A DNA stretch of 5,497 nt from assembly GCA_016297415.1 (NCBI GenBank), contig JAEDGQ010000108.1, positions 1-5,497 of the forward strand. Direction: 5' to 3'. The DNA is from Treponema sp. (GTDB lineage: Bacteria > Spirochaetota > Spirochaetia > Treponematales > Treponemataceae). The notes under the pieces were generated by a model, which was not told where the DNA came from, did not search any database, and saw only the letters and a list, made by a program, of their open reading frames with translations. Position 1 is the first letter of the stretch; each line of letters begins with the position of its first letter. Of this stretch, positions 1-5,262 are shown one piece after another. Position numbers and translations under genes: made by a program.

Positions 1-162
1 TTAAAGATTTACGCTTTTTTTGTAAATTCTCAACTAAACTCGAAATTCAGGCTATATAGAGAAACAAATGTTGTTCAATTTCCAGATAATGATGAACCTT
101 TAGTTTACTGTAAGCATTATCCAGAATGCGATGGAAGCTTGATCGATATGATGGAAGTCTAA
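1..162 (+). CDS. 3' end of an unidentified gene (53 C-terminal residues visible)
   Basis: The frame is open from the window edge to a TAA at 160-162, so the start and most of the protein lie outside. The visible tail has 53 residues and ends in LVYCKHYPECDGSLIDMMEV. The piece YCKHYPECDG resembles the second half of a topoisomerase-type zinc knuckle (Cys, five residues, Cys-Asp), but no partner Cys-X2-Cys occurs in the visible residues before it, so a complete zinc ribbon is not shown. No membrane segment is visible. A strong terminator starts six bases after the stop, which supports this being a genuine gene end. Function not recognised; the coding call rests on the open frame, plausible residue composition and the terminator. 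Confidence 0.6.
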   Translation, partial: LKIYAFFVNSQLNSKFRLYRETNVVQFPDNDEPLVYCKHYPECDGSLIDMMEV

Positions 163-167
163 AAAAC

Positions 168-204
168 AAAACCGCAGGCAAGCAAACCTGCGGTTTTCAT
201 TTTT
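168..204. terminator. Rho-independent terminator, probably bidirectional
   Basis: A perfect 11-bp stem (168-178 with 187-197, core ACCGCAGG/CCTGCGGT) closes an 8-base loop and is followed by a T-rich tract on the plus strand. The A-rich stretch before it (161-171) gives a T-rich tail on the minus strand as well. It sits between the convergent genes ending at 162 (+) and 394 (-), so it can end transcription from both sides. Confidence 0.88.
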
Positions 205-393
205 AAGGAAAGTAACAAAAAGGCATCTTGGCTTTTTACAGCAACCAACGAAAATACCTATCAGAGTGGACGAATAAATGCAATATTACAGTGTAATAAG
301 GTATATTCAAATCTGTTATTCTCTAACCTGTCTGAATACACGAACCATAAATTCTTTTTTCCACAAAGGAGCAAGAAACTCAGTAGTTAAAGA
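205..393. other. Intergenic spacer without a recognised gene
   Basis: No coding frame here is convincing. Two minor structures are visible. A weak A/T stem at about 215-238 (AAAAAG with CTTTTT) could add a terminator for the minus-strand gene that ends at 394. An odd palindrome, ATTACA-G-TGTAAT, lies at 285-297. Neither is strong enough to assign a role. Confidence 0.5.
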
Positions 394-726
394 TTAATAA
401 TCATCTTTACACATACACAAAGAATAATCGATTCCTGGATAAACAGAATCCCAATACTCTTCTTGATTTTGACGACTATGTTTCTTTTGATACGTGCTTT
501 GGATTTTTCTTAGTTCCTGGACAATCGATTTGTCAGAAACAATTCCTTGTAAATGGACTGTAATTCTTGTAATCCGATTGTAGATTTTAGGCGAAGCATA
601 AATACTATTGCTATCTATGCCACTGACATAGGAACGAAGTTGACAAACTTCTTTTTTGCAACCATGTGCAATTATTTCTGGCTTAGCCTCCAGTGAATTG
701 AAAAAATCCTTTAGTTTCTTTTTCAT
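394..726 (-). CDS. Small orphan protein of unknown function, 110 residues
   Basis: The reading frame is complete, from ATG (724-726) to TAA (394-396). The start is fixed by an ideal Shine-Dalgarno sequence AAGGAGGT four bases upstream and by a good sigma70-type promoter at 796-824, so this is very probably a real, independently transcribed gene. The protein starts lysine-rich (MKKKLKDFF), has no signal peptide or membrane segment, and is predicted to be cytosolic. It holds four cysteines as C23-X4-C28 (with H21 close by) near the N-terminus and C104-X-C106 at the extreme C-terminus. These could form a metal site or disulfide, which is inference. Residues 46-75 look like a strand-then-helix unit, and residues 76-92 are very polar. 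I do not recognise the family. Its neighbours are a decayed regulator and an unidentified gene end, which do not suggest a function. Confidence 0.75.
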   Translation of the reverse strand: MKKKLKDFFNSLEAKPEIIAHGCKKEVCQLRSYVSGIDSNSIYASPKIYNRITRITVHLQGIVSDKSIVQELRKIQSTYQKKHSRQNQEEYWDSVYPGIDYSLCMCKDDY

Positions 727-730
727 AGAA

Positions 731-738
731 ACCTCCTT
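731..738 (-). promoter_or_regulatory. Strong Shine-Dalgarno site of the 110-residue orphan gene
   Basis: The minus strand reads AAGGAGGT, a full match to the anti-Shine-Dalgarno core, four bases before the ATG at 726. It decides the start codon and is the strongest ribosome site in the window. Confidence 0.9.
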
Positions 739-754
739 AAAAATGATTTATTTT

Positions 755-770
755 GAGTTCGTAAAAACTC
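755..770 (-). other. Small hairpin in the leader of the orphan gene
   Basis: GAGTT (755-759) and AACTC (766-770) form a 5-bp stem with a 6-base loop, between the predicted transcription start (about 789) and the ribosome site. It could be an operator half-site pair or a leader hairpin. The stem is short and may be chance. Confidence 0.25.
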
Positions 771-795
771 TTATAAACACATTAAGGATACAGGT

Positions 796-824
796 AGTAT
801 AACAGTAAATATGATACTAAACAA
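796..824 (-). promoter_or_regulatory. Sigma70-type promoter for the orphan gene
   Basis: On the minus strand a -35 TTGTTT (819-824) and a -10 TATACT (796-801) are separated by exactly 17 bases, and the -10 is preceded by TGT, an extended -10 motif. Predicted start of transcription is about 789, giving a leader of roughly 60 bases. This is the best promoter match I found in the window. Confidence 0.65.
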
Positions 825-928
825 GGAACTTTAGGAATTGTTCTCCGTTATATAAATTACTTAAACTATTTGCAAATTTGAGAAGCGACATTCAGTTATA
901 TGTGGAAAAACAAGATACCGTAGGCATC

Positions 929-1169
929 CTAAAATATTCTTTCTGGTACATAATGCTCGAGAAAGACAATGGGGTCTAAAAAGTGATTCTTTTGTTTCTT
1001 CGTGAAAATCAATTTCAAGTAGTTCTTCAAATGGTTTATTCAAAATCCGTGAAAGTTTATAAATGTCGCTTATTGTCCACTCATTCTTATAATTTCTTCT
1101 GTTGCTTATAGACTGCTGATTGTTAAGACCAAGTAATGTTACTAACTGTCTATCTGAAAATTTGAGTAC
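929..1169 (-). pseudogene. Relic of an XRE/Cro-family helix-turn-helix regulator
   Basis: Reading down from 1169, the minus strand encodes a recognisable XRE fold: SDRQLVTLLGLNN (helices 1-2), QQSISNRRNYKNE (recognition helix region), then TISDIYKLSRILNKPFEELL, the usual final helices. The frame has a stop just upstream (1170-1172) and no ATG or GTG before the domain, so it cannot be expressed as it stands. The upstream open frame ending at 1142 runs into it, and a one-base shift near 1170-1175 would join them. Downstream, the frame turns into unlikely residues after KESLF. Removing one T from the five-T run there gives a more natural tail, LLDPIVFLEHYVPERIF, ending at a TAG (929-931). I therefore read this as a gene broken by at least two small indels. 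A TTG start inside the domain (1043) would make only a meaningless fragment. Confidence 0.55.
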
Positions 1170-1427
1170 TTAGTTGGATTTGGCTCTTTTAAAAGATGTC
1201 TAATAATCAAAGGTACAAAATTGAAGTTTCTTTCATACACCTTATAAGAAGGTACAATGTAAGTGGTATCTTTAAATACACCAAAAACTCTTTCTGGGAG
1301 AAAATCTTCGATTTTGCAATCAACCACGCATTCTATCCATTTAGGATTTGCTGATAAAATGACATCAGAAGGAGACATAAAAAATCTGCAGATAGTCAAA
1401 AAAGCATCAATTTTGGGGTGCACTTCC
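1142..1427 (-). pseudogene. C-terminal half of a truncated XRE-type regulator
   Basis: The residues EVHPKIDAFLTICRFFMSPSDVI match the end of an XRE/Cro helix-turn-helix domain (the P-x-[ILV]-D-x-[FL]-x-x-[IL]-C pattern followed by a short helix and a [MI]SP turn). About 65 further residues of unrecognised linker follow, including FLPERVFGVFKDTTYIVPSYKVYERN. The N-terminal half of the domain is missing: the frame enters a 217-bp inverted-repeat element at 1427. On the far side of that element the matching frame (RGEVHP after joining the duplicated target) hits stop codons within a few residues. Although the frame stays open into the element up to an ATG at 1594, the added residues come from the element and resemble no protein. 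This may be the first of two tandem regulators or one protein with two such domains. Confidence 0.5.
1417..1426 (+). repeat. Left copy of the 10-bp target-site duplication
   Basis: GGTGCACTTC is repeated directly at 1644-1653, just outside the opposite inverted repeat. On the minus strand this copy codes for part of the Glu-Val-His stretch of the regulator relic, which shows that the element entered the regulator gene or its remnant. Confidence 0.8.
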
Positions 1428-1510
1428 AGGGCAAACGCATTATAACTGATTTTATATTGAAAAATGGCGCAAAGGAGTGAAACGGCTTGCGAAAACACTC
1501 GTTTTGTGCT

Positions 1511-1524
1511 GCCGCGAGAGCGGC
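1511..1524 (+). other. GC-rich hairpin with a GNRA-type tetraloop inside the element
   Basis: GCCGC and GCGGC pair perfectly around the loop GAGA, which fits the GNRA tetraloop rule. It begins directly after the left arm of the 16-bp stem (1495-1510), so in RNA the two helices could stack. This suggests selection for an RNA or single-strand DNA fold, but no transcript is proven. Confidence 0.6.
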
Positions 1525-1558
1525 AAACGTATATAGTTACAAGCACAAAACGCGTGTA

Positions 1559-1572
1559 GCATGCTAGCATGC
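1559..1572. repeat. Perfect 14-bp palindrome inside the element
   Basis: GCATGCTAGCATGC equals its own reverse complement. It could be a binding site for a dimeric protein such as a transposase or host factor, or part of the element's cruciform structure. No evidence picks between these. Confidence 0.6.
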
Positions 1573-1625
1573 GGTTTCGACAAGACGTTTTCACGACTGG
1601 AAGCCATTTTTAGCAGGGAATATAT

Positions 1626-1631
1626 TATAAT
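1626..1631 (+). promoter_or_regulatory. Outward-facing -10 box in the right inverted repeat
   Basis: A perfect TATAAT lies in the right terminal repeat and points towards proB; the mirror copy in the left repeat (1439-1444) points the other way, into the regulator relic. At 17-bp spacing the -35 position reads GCCATT, which is poor, so promoter strength is uncertain. Transcription from here would begin near 1638 and leave a 60-base leader on proB. Confidence 0.3.
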
Positions 1632-1643
1632 GCGTTTGCCCTA

Positions 1644-1653
1644 GGTGCACTTC
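1644..1653 (+). repeat. Right copy of the 10-bp target-site duplication
   Basis: Exact copy of 1417-1426 (GGTGCACTTC). The next bases differ (CG here, CCA at the left copy), so the duplication is 9 or 10 bp depending on where the element is cut. Confidence 0.8.
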
Positions 1654-1662
1654 GCCTCTTTA

Positions 1663-1691
1663 TTGCCCTTAAACCCTTCATTCACTAAAAT
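1663..1691 (+). promoter_or_regulatory. Candidate proB promoter giving a leaderless transcript
   Basis: TTGCCC (1663-1668) and TAAAAT (1686-1691) are spaced by 17 bases. The predicted start of transcription falls at about 1697-1699, on the proB ATG at 1698. This agrees with the lack of any Shine-Dalgarno sequence before proB. Both hexamers are imperfect. Confidence 0.4.
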
Positions 1692-1697
1692 ATAAAT

Positions 1698-2492
1698 ATG
1701 GATATTAAAGACGCAGTTAAAGCTTCACGTAAAATCGTAATTAAAATCGGTTCCAACACTCTGGCTAAGGCCGACGGAACTCAGAATACTGAATTTATGG
1801 CTAGTTTTGCCCGTCAGTGTAAAAATCTTATTGATGCCGGCAAACAGCTTGTTGTTGTTTCTTCCGGTGCTCAGGTTAGCGGTGTTTCTACTCTTAAAGA
1901 ATGGGCACGCAAAAAAGATGTGCACTTTCGTCAGGCTCTCTGTGCTATTGGTCAGGTTGAACTTATGGCTCAGTGGCGCAAGGCTTTTGATGAACAGGGA
2001 CTTCACATCGGCCAGCTGCTTTTTACAAAAGAAGATTTTGAAGACAATCACCGTTCTTTGAATATCCGTAACACACTTTTTACTCTTGCTGACGAAGGTG
2101 TTGTTCCTATTATTAACGAAAACGACTCTGTTTCTACTGATGAGTTTGCAATCGGCGACAACGACAACCTTTCTGCCCTTACTGCAATTTTATGGAGCGC
2201 AGACCTTTTAATTCTGTTTTCGGACATTGACGGAATTTTTACTGACAACCCTAAAATAAACAAAGATGCAAAACTTATTGAAGTTGTAGATTCAATTCCA
2301 GACCTCCGTAAATCAATTATAATCAACGGAACAAACAGCTTTGGTACCGGCGGCATTGAAACAAAAATTCAGGCCGCAGAAAAAACTACTGTGTATGGAA
2401 TTCCAATGCTGCTGGCAAACGGCGGTACAGAAAACATTCTGGACAAGCTGAGTTGCGGACAGGCCAAAGGTACTCTTTTTACAGCTGAATAG
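1698..2492 (+). CDS. proB: Glutamate 5-kinase, short form without PUA domain
   Basis: Phosphorylates L-glutamate with ATP to gamma-glutamyl phosphate, the first and usually feedback-controlled step of proline synthesis, in the cytosol. The 264 residues form a complete amino-acid kinase domain: KIGSNTL (16-22) and VVSSGAQVSGV (53-63) for phosphate and substrate binding, NENDSV (140-145) and GDNDNLSA (153-160) for glutamate and metal, LFSDIDGIFTDNP (173-185) for nucleotide, and GTGGIETKIQAA (216-227) near the C-terminus. It lacks the C-terminal PUA domain of the roughly 367-residue E. coli enzyme; kinase-only forms are known in several bacteria. The start is forced: an in-frame TAA lies at 1686-1688 and ATG 1698 is the only usual start before the first motif. 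No Shine-Dalgarno sequence precedes it. The usual partner proA is not adjacent, and a terminator follows, so the gene appears to be transcribed alone. Confidence 0.95.
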   Translation: MDIKDAVKASRKIVIKIGSNTLAKADGTQNTEFMASFARQCKNLIDAGKQLVVVSSGAQVSGVSTLKEWARKKDVHFRQALCAIGQVELMAQWRKAFDEQGLHIGQLLFTKEDFEDNHRSLNIRNTLFTLADEGVVPIINENDSVSTDEFAIGDNDNLSALTAILWSADLLILFSDIDGIFTDNPKINKDAKLIEVVDSIPDLRKSIIINGTNSFGTGGIETKIQAAEKTTVYGIPMLLANGGTENILDKLSCGQAKGTLFTAE

Positions 2493-2498
2493 ATTACA

Positions 2499-2531
2499 CC
2501 GCAGTAACTTTCGTTGCTGCGGATTTTTTTT
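2499..2531 (+). terminator. Rho-independent terminator after proB
   Basis: CCGCAGTAAC (2499-2508) and GTTGCTGCGG (2513-2522) form a 10-bp stem with one U-G wobble and a 4-base loop, followed by A and eight Ts. It begins six bases after the proB stop and should separate proB from the next gene. Confidence 0.88.
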
Positions 2532-2552
2532 ACAGAAAAAAACAACGATAAA

Positions 2553-2588
2553 CAGGAAAATGATTTTTATCATAATCAGGATTTCCTG
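2553..2588. promoter_or_regulatory. Nested inverted repeats upstream of the membrane-protein gene
   Basis: CAGGAAA (2553-2559) pairs with TTTCCTG (2582-2588), and inside them ATGAT (2560-2564) pairs with ATCAT (2569-2573). The stretch lies between the proB terminator and the ribosome site at 2601-2606, where the promoter of the membrane gene must be if it is transcribed separately. Weak -10 candidates overlap it (CATAAT 2571-2576; TGTAAT 2590-2595 preceded by TGC). It may be an operator, but no regulator is suggested. Confidence 0.3.
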
Positions 2589-2614
2589 CTGTAATCCATA
2601 AAGGAGAACTATTT

Positions 2615-4381
2615 ATGAATATTTTTACTTCCATTGCCAAAAACGCAAAATCCCTCCTAAAGCGGTTTCCACTTTTTCTGAGCCTCAGTTTTTTGACTGG
2701 TGTTTCAATTGTACTCTACTGGATTTTTGGTCAGTTCCTTTCTTATGAAGCAGAGTTTTTTGCTGCTTCCCTCAATTACACTCTGGCAATGGCCACAGTT
2801 GTTTCCATTCCACTGACTCTCTGCCTCGAAAAACTGTGCGCAAAAAAAAGCTGGTCTTACAAAAAAGCTTCGATAATCGGAGCCCTTGTTACTGCTGCAG
2901 TTTCTGTTTTATATTTTTTCAGCGTTCATGGCAGAAAAGACAATGATTACTTCTATTTAACTTTCTGGTCACTAATACTCTGCTATTTCTTTATTGCAGG
3001 TTTTATTGTTGCTTCTGTTCTTAAAGAAAAAACTGGTGCCGGAATCATTATTGCCTTTACTGCAAGTTTTGGCCTGTGGTTCTGTGTGTCTGCTTCCTGC
3101 AGCCTTATTTTTGCGGCATTCTTCAAGCTTATTATCAATAATGAAGAAATTCTTGAAGCCATGGTTCCTTCTTCATGGACTGCTACTGCTTTTTTTGTAG
3201 CACTGCCTTTTTTCGTTTCAAACGCCACAAAGAAAAGTGAAGACATTTCAATTCCTAAAGCATACAAAATTATTTTTCTGTACGCCCTCTTTCCTCTCTT
3301 CATAGTTCTTATTGCAGTTCTTTATGCTTACATTATTAAATCTCTTTGCATGATGAACCTTCCGTCTGGAACTTTTAATCCTTTTGTTTCTTCTGCAACT
3401 CTGGGATTTTTAGTACTTTCTTTTGTGCTTATAGTTTTTGATAACAAGGCAACAAAAATTCTTCGTAAAGCCGGCCCTTTTGTAATGATTCCCCTTGTTG
3501 TGGTTCAGATTGTGGCTTTCTGCATCCGTGTAAATGCTTATGGTCTTACTCAGGTCCGTTACGCAAGCCTGCTGTATATTATTTTTAGTATTGCCGCAAT
3601 TGTTATTCTTTTCCTTTCTAACAGACGGCCGGAAATGAATCTGGAACGCCTTCTCTTTGGAATTTTTGCAGGATTATGTCTTGTTGCCTGTCTTCCAGGT
3701 GTAAACCTTATTGATGTAAGCGAAGCTTCAATGATTCGTGTTATTGAAAATATCTACAAAAAACACAATATGTACACTCCGGAAAAATTGATTACAGAAA
3801 ATGCTGCCGGAGAATTTTCTGATGAAGAAAAAGTTTCTGTAACAACTGCTTTTGACAACATTCAGGTTCACAGGGATTCAATTGCCTGGGTTGTAAAAGT
3901 GCCTGAAAAAGAAAATGTAATTTCCAATGCCTCAGATAAGGAAATTGCTCAGGCCCTTTCTGATACTGAAAAATCAGAACCAAAAATGAAGGTTTCTTTT
4001 AGTAATACCTTTGGTTTTGAAAAACAGTGGCACTATAACAAAACAATAGAACAGTTTAAGGACGGATTAAAAATTGAAGGTTCAAATGATTTTTTTATCT
4101 GTAAGGGATACAATAAGGCTGAATCTTTTTATATAAGCAGCTATAATGCCGGTGAAATAATAATCGAAAACAAAAAAAGTATTGGTGCTTTAGATATAAC
4201 TGAAGACCTTAAAAAAGCTTTTGCCGGGGCAGTTATGCATTACGGTAATGCACCCACACACACGAAAAATCTTGAAATTGTAAAAGGAAACAGTAAAATC
4301 TTGATTACAGACGGATATGTCTATCTGCTTGAATACGGCAAACTCCGTTACACCCTCAATGGCTGGATTCTTTCAAAATAA
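2615..4381 (+). CDS. Multi-pass membrane protein, DUF4153 type, 588 residues
   Basis: The first 365 or so residues hold about ten or eleven hydrophobic segments, near 18-42, 50-74, 85-104, 112-137, 141-175, 184-204, 216-245, 257-276, 286-306, 315-336 and 342-365. The start KRFPLFLSLSFLTG and the segment order resemble DUF4153 proteins. The hydrophilic C-terminal part begins with SEASMIRVIENIYKKHNMYTPEKLI and FSDEEKVSVTTAFDNI, which also matches the pattern I know after the membrane region of that family (a conserved R/K-x-x-x-x-L-x-K-N-x-M stretch, then an acidic DEEK helix). The last 200 residues look like a mixed alpha/beta soluble domain; its side of the membrane is not determined. Molecular function is unknown for the family. 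The start ATG has AAGGAG (2601-2606) eight bases upstream. proC follows after 41 bp without a terminator, so the two are probably co-transcribed. Confidence 0.8.
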   Translation: MNIFTSIAKNAKSLLKRFPLFLSLSFLTGVSIVLYWIFGQFLSYEAEFFAASLNYTLAMATVVSIPLTLCLEKLCAKKSWSYKKASIIGALVTAAVSVLYFFSVHGRKDNDYFYLTFWSLILCYFFIAGFIVASVLKEKTGAGIIIAFTASFGLWFCVSASCSLIFAAFFKLIINNEEILEAMVPSSWTATAFFVALPFFVSNATKKSEDISIPKAYKIIFLYALFPLFIVLIAVLYAYIIKSLCMMNLPSGTFNPFVSSATLGFLVLSFVLIVFDNKATKILRKAGPFVMIPLVVVQIVAFCIRVNAYGLTQVRYASLLYIIFSIAAIVILFLSNRRPEMNLERLLFGIFAGLCLVACLPGVNLIDVSEASMIRVIENIYKKHNMYTPEKLITENAAGEFSDEEKVSVTTAFDNIQVHRDSIAWVVKVPEKENVISNASDKEIAQALSDTEKSEPKMKVSFSNTFGFEKQWHYNKTIEQFKDGLKIEGSNDFFICKGYNKAESFYISSYNAGEIIIENKKSIGALDITEDLKKAFAGAVMHYGNAPTHTKNLEIVKGNSKILITDGYVYLLEYGKLRYTLNGWILSK

Positions 4382-4410
4382 ACCGGCAGGGCATAACCCC
4401 GCAGAAACTC

Positions 4411-4415
4411 AGGAG
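4411..4415 (+). promoter_or_regulatory. Shine-Dalgarno site of proC
   Basis: AGGAG lies seven bases before the proC ATG in the 41-bp gap after the membrane gene. The gap shows no clear promoter and only a weak mismatched hairpin (about 4386-4402), which supports read-through from upstream. Confidence 0.8.
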
Positions 4416-4422
4416 AATATAG

Positions 4423-5205
4423 ATGAAAAAAGTTGCTTTTATTGGTATGGGAAACATGGCTCAGGCTCTGGCTGTGGGATTTATTAAGTCTAAAAAAATT
4501 GCAAAGGCAGATATTTTTGCCTATGCTCCAAATCAGGAAAAACTTGCAAAGAACGCTAAAAAAATCGGTTTTGTTCCATGTAAATCTCTGGAAGAAGCTG
4601 TTGATGCTGCTGACACTGTTGTAATGGCATGTAAGCCTTACCAGATTGAAGAAGTTCTTGGTCAGATCGGCAAAAAACTTTCGGGCAAAGCTCTTGTTTC
4701 AATTGCCCTTGGCTGGAACTTTAAGAAATATTCTGAATTCCTTGAAAAAGATGTGCGCCTTCAGTTTGTAATGCCAAACACCCCGGCCATGGTTGGCGAA
4801 GGTGTATTCCTGTTTGAAAAATCAAACAGCCTTAAAGCAGGCGAACGGGCAGAGCTTATGGAGCTTTTTGCTAAAATGGGTGTTGTTGAAGAACTGGCAG
4901 ACAACCTTATGGGAATCGGCGGAGCCGTAAGCGGCTGTGGTCCTGCTTTTGTGGATCTTTTCCTGGAAGCCTATGCCGATGCTGCCGTTAAATACGGAAT
5001 TCCTCGCAGCACAGCCTATAAACTTGTAAGCCAGACTGTTCTTGGCAGCGCAAAGCTGCAGCTTGCCACAGGCGAACATCCGGCTCTTCTCAAAGACAAT
5101 GTATGCAGCCCTGCCGGCTCCACAATCCGCGGAGTTACAGCCCTGGAAGAAAACGGACTTAGAAATGCCTGCATTAAGTCAATTGATGCAATTATGAATA
5201 AATAG
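4423..5205 (+). CDS. proC: Pyrroline-5-carboxylate reductase
   Basis: Reduces 1-pyrroline-5-carboxylate to L-proline with NAD(P)H, the last step of proline synthesis, in the cytosol; the family normally forms multimers. The 260 residues are full length. The N-terminal Rossmann fold opens with VAFIGMGNMAQAL (4-16), including the dinucleotide-binding G-x-G-x-x-A. ACKPYQ (69-74) and VMPNTPAMVGEG (116-127) complete the cofactor side. The C-terminal helical dimerisation domain carries AVSGCGPAFV (168-177) and the family signature DNVCSPAGSTIRGVTALEENGLR (225-247), with the substrate-binding Ser/Thr residues in SPAGSTIRG. ATG 4423 has a good Shine-Dalgarno site. It lies 41 bp after the DUF4153-type membrane gene and 1.9 kb from proB; proA is absent from the window. 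A 192-bp repeat element starts 16 bp after the stop. Confidence 0.97.
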   Translation: MKKVAFIGMGNMAQALAVGFIKSKKIAKADIFAYAPNQEKLAKNAKKIGFVPCKSLEEAVDAADTVVMACKPYQIEEVLGQIGKKLSGKALVSIALGWNFKKYSEFLEKDVRLQFVMPNTPAMVGEGVFLFEKSNSLKAGERAELMELFAKMGVVEELADNLMGIGGAVSGCGPAFVDLFLEAYADAAVKYGIPRSTAYKLVSQTVLGSAKLQLATGEHPALLKDNVCSPAGSTIRGVTALEENGLRNACIKSIDAIMNK

Positions 5206-5240
5206 TTCTAATTTCTGTGTTAAGGGGCTGACCAAAAAGT

Positions 5241-5259
5241 AATGACTGTAGCGGTCATT
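5241..5259 (+). other. 6-bp hairpin at the left inside the second element
   Basis: AATGAC (5241-5246) pairs with GTCATT (5254-5259) around a 7-base loop. The same GGTCATT (5253-5259) can instead pair with AATGACC at 5317-5323, so two folds exclude each other. Confidence 0.4.
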
Positions 5260-5262
5260 GAG

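Larger units (their letters stand above)
1427..1643. mobile_element. 217-bp MITE-like element inserted in the regulator relic
   Basis: The ends are inverted repeats matching perfectly over 18 bp (AGGGCAAACGCATTATAA at 1428-1445 and its complement at 1625-1642). The whole is flanked by a 10-bp direct repeat, GGTGCACTTC (1417-1426 and 1644-1653), which is the mark of a transposition event. No transposase is encoded, so the element would be non-autonomous and moved by an enzyme made elsewhere. CAGGG-type ends with 8-10-bp target duplications recall the ISAs1 family, but that assignment is from memory and tentative. The interior folds back extensively: AAAAATGGC/GCCATTTTT (1460-1468, 1603-1611), a 16-bp stem with one mismatch (1495-1510, 1542-1557), a GC hairpin and a 14-bp palindrome. 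It ends 54 bp before the proB start. Confidence 0.8.

Noticed and set aside
861..1043. 60-residue minus-strand frame starting at TTG
   Set aside because: The TTG lies inside the helix-turn-helix domain, no ribosome site precedes it, and the C-terminal 35 residues look like out-of-frame sequence.
1263..1445. 60-residue plus-strand frame
   Set aside because: It is antisense to the XRE-like coding relic and has no ribosome site.
1142..1594. 150-residue minus-strand open frame as a real gene
   Set aside because: Its first 55 or so residues come from the inverted-repeat element and look like no protein, and its last residues run out of frame over a helix-turn-helix coding region. It is a chance fusion of element and regulator relic.
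1427..1643. Riboswitch or T-box leader of proB
   Set aside because: The inverted ends and flanking 10-bp duplication mark a transposable element, and I see no terminator or T-box sequence within it.
1691..1696. TATAAA as the proB -10 box
   Set aside because: It lies directly before the ATG, so transcription would start inside the coding region and lose the start codon.
4382..4422. Terminator between the membrane gene and proC
   Set aside because: The only hairpin has a mismatch in a short stem and no T-run follows.
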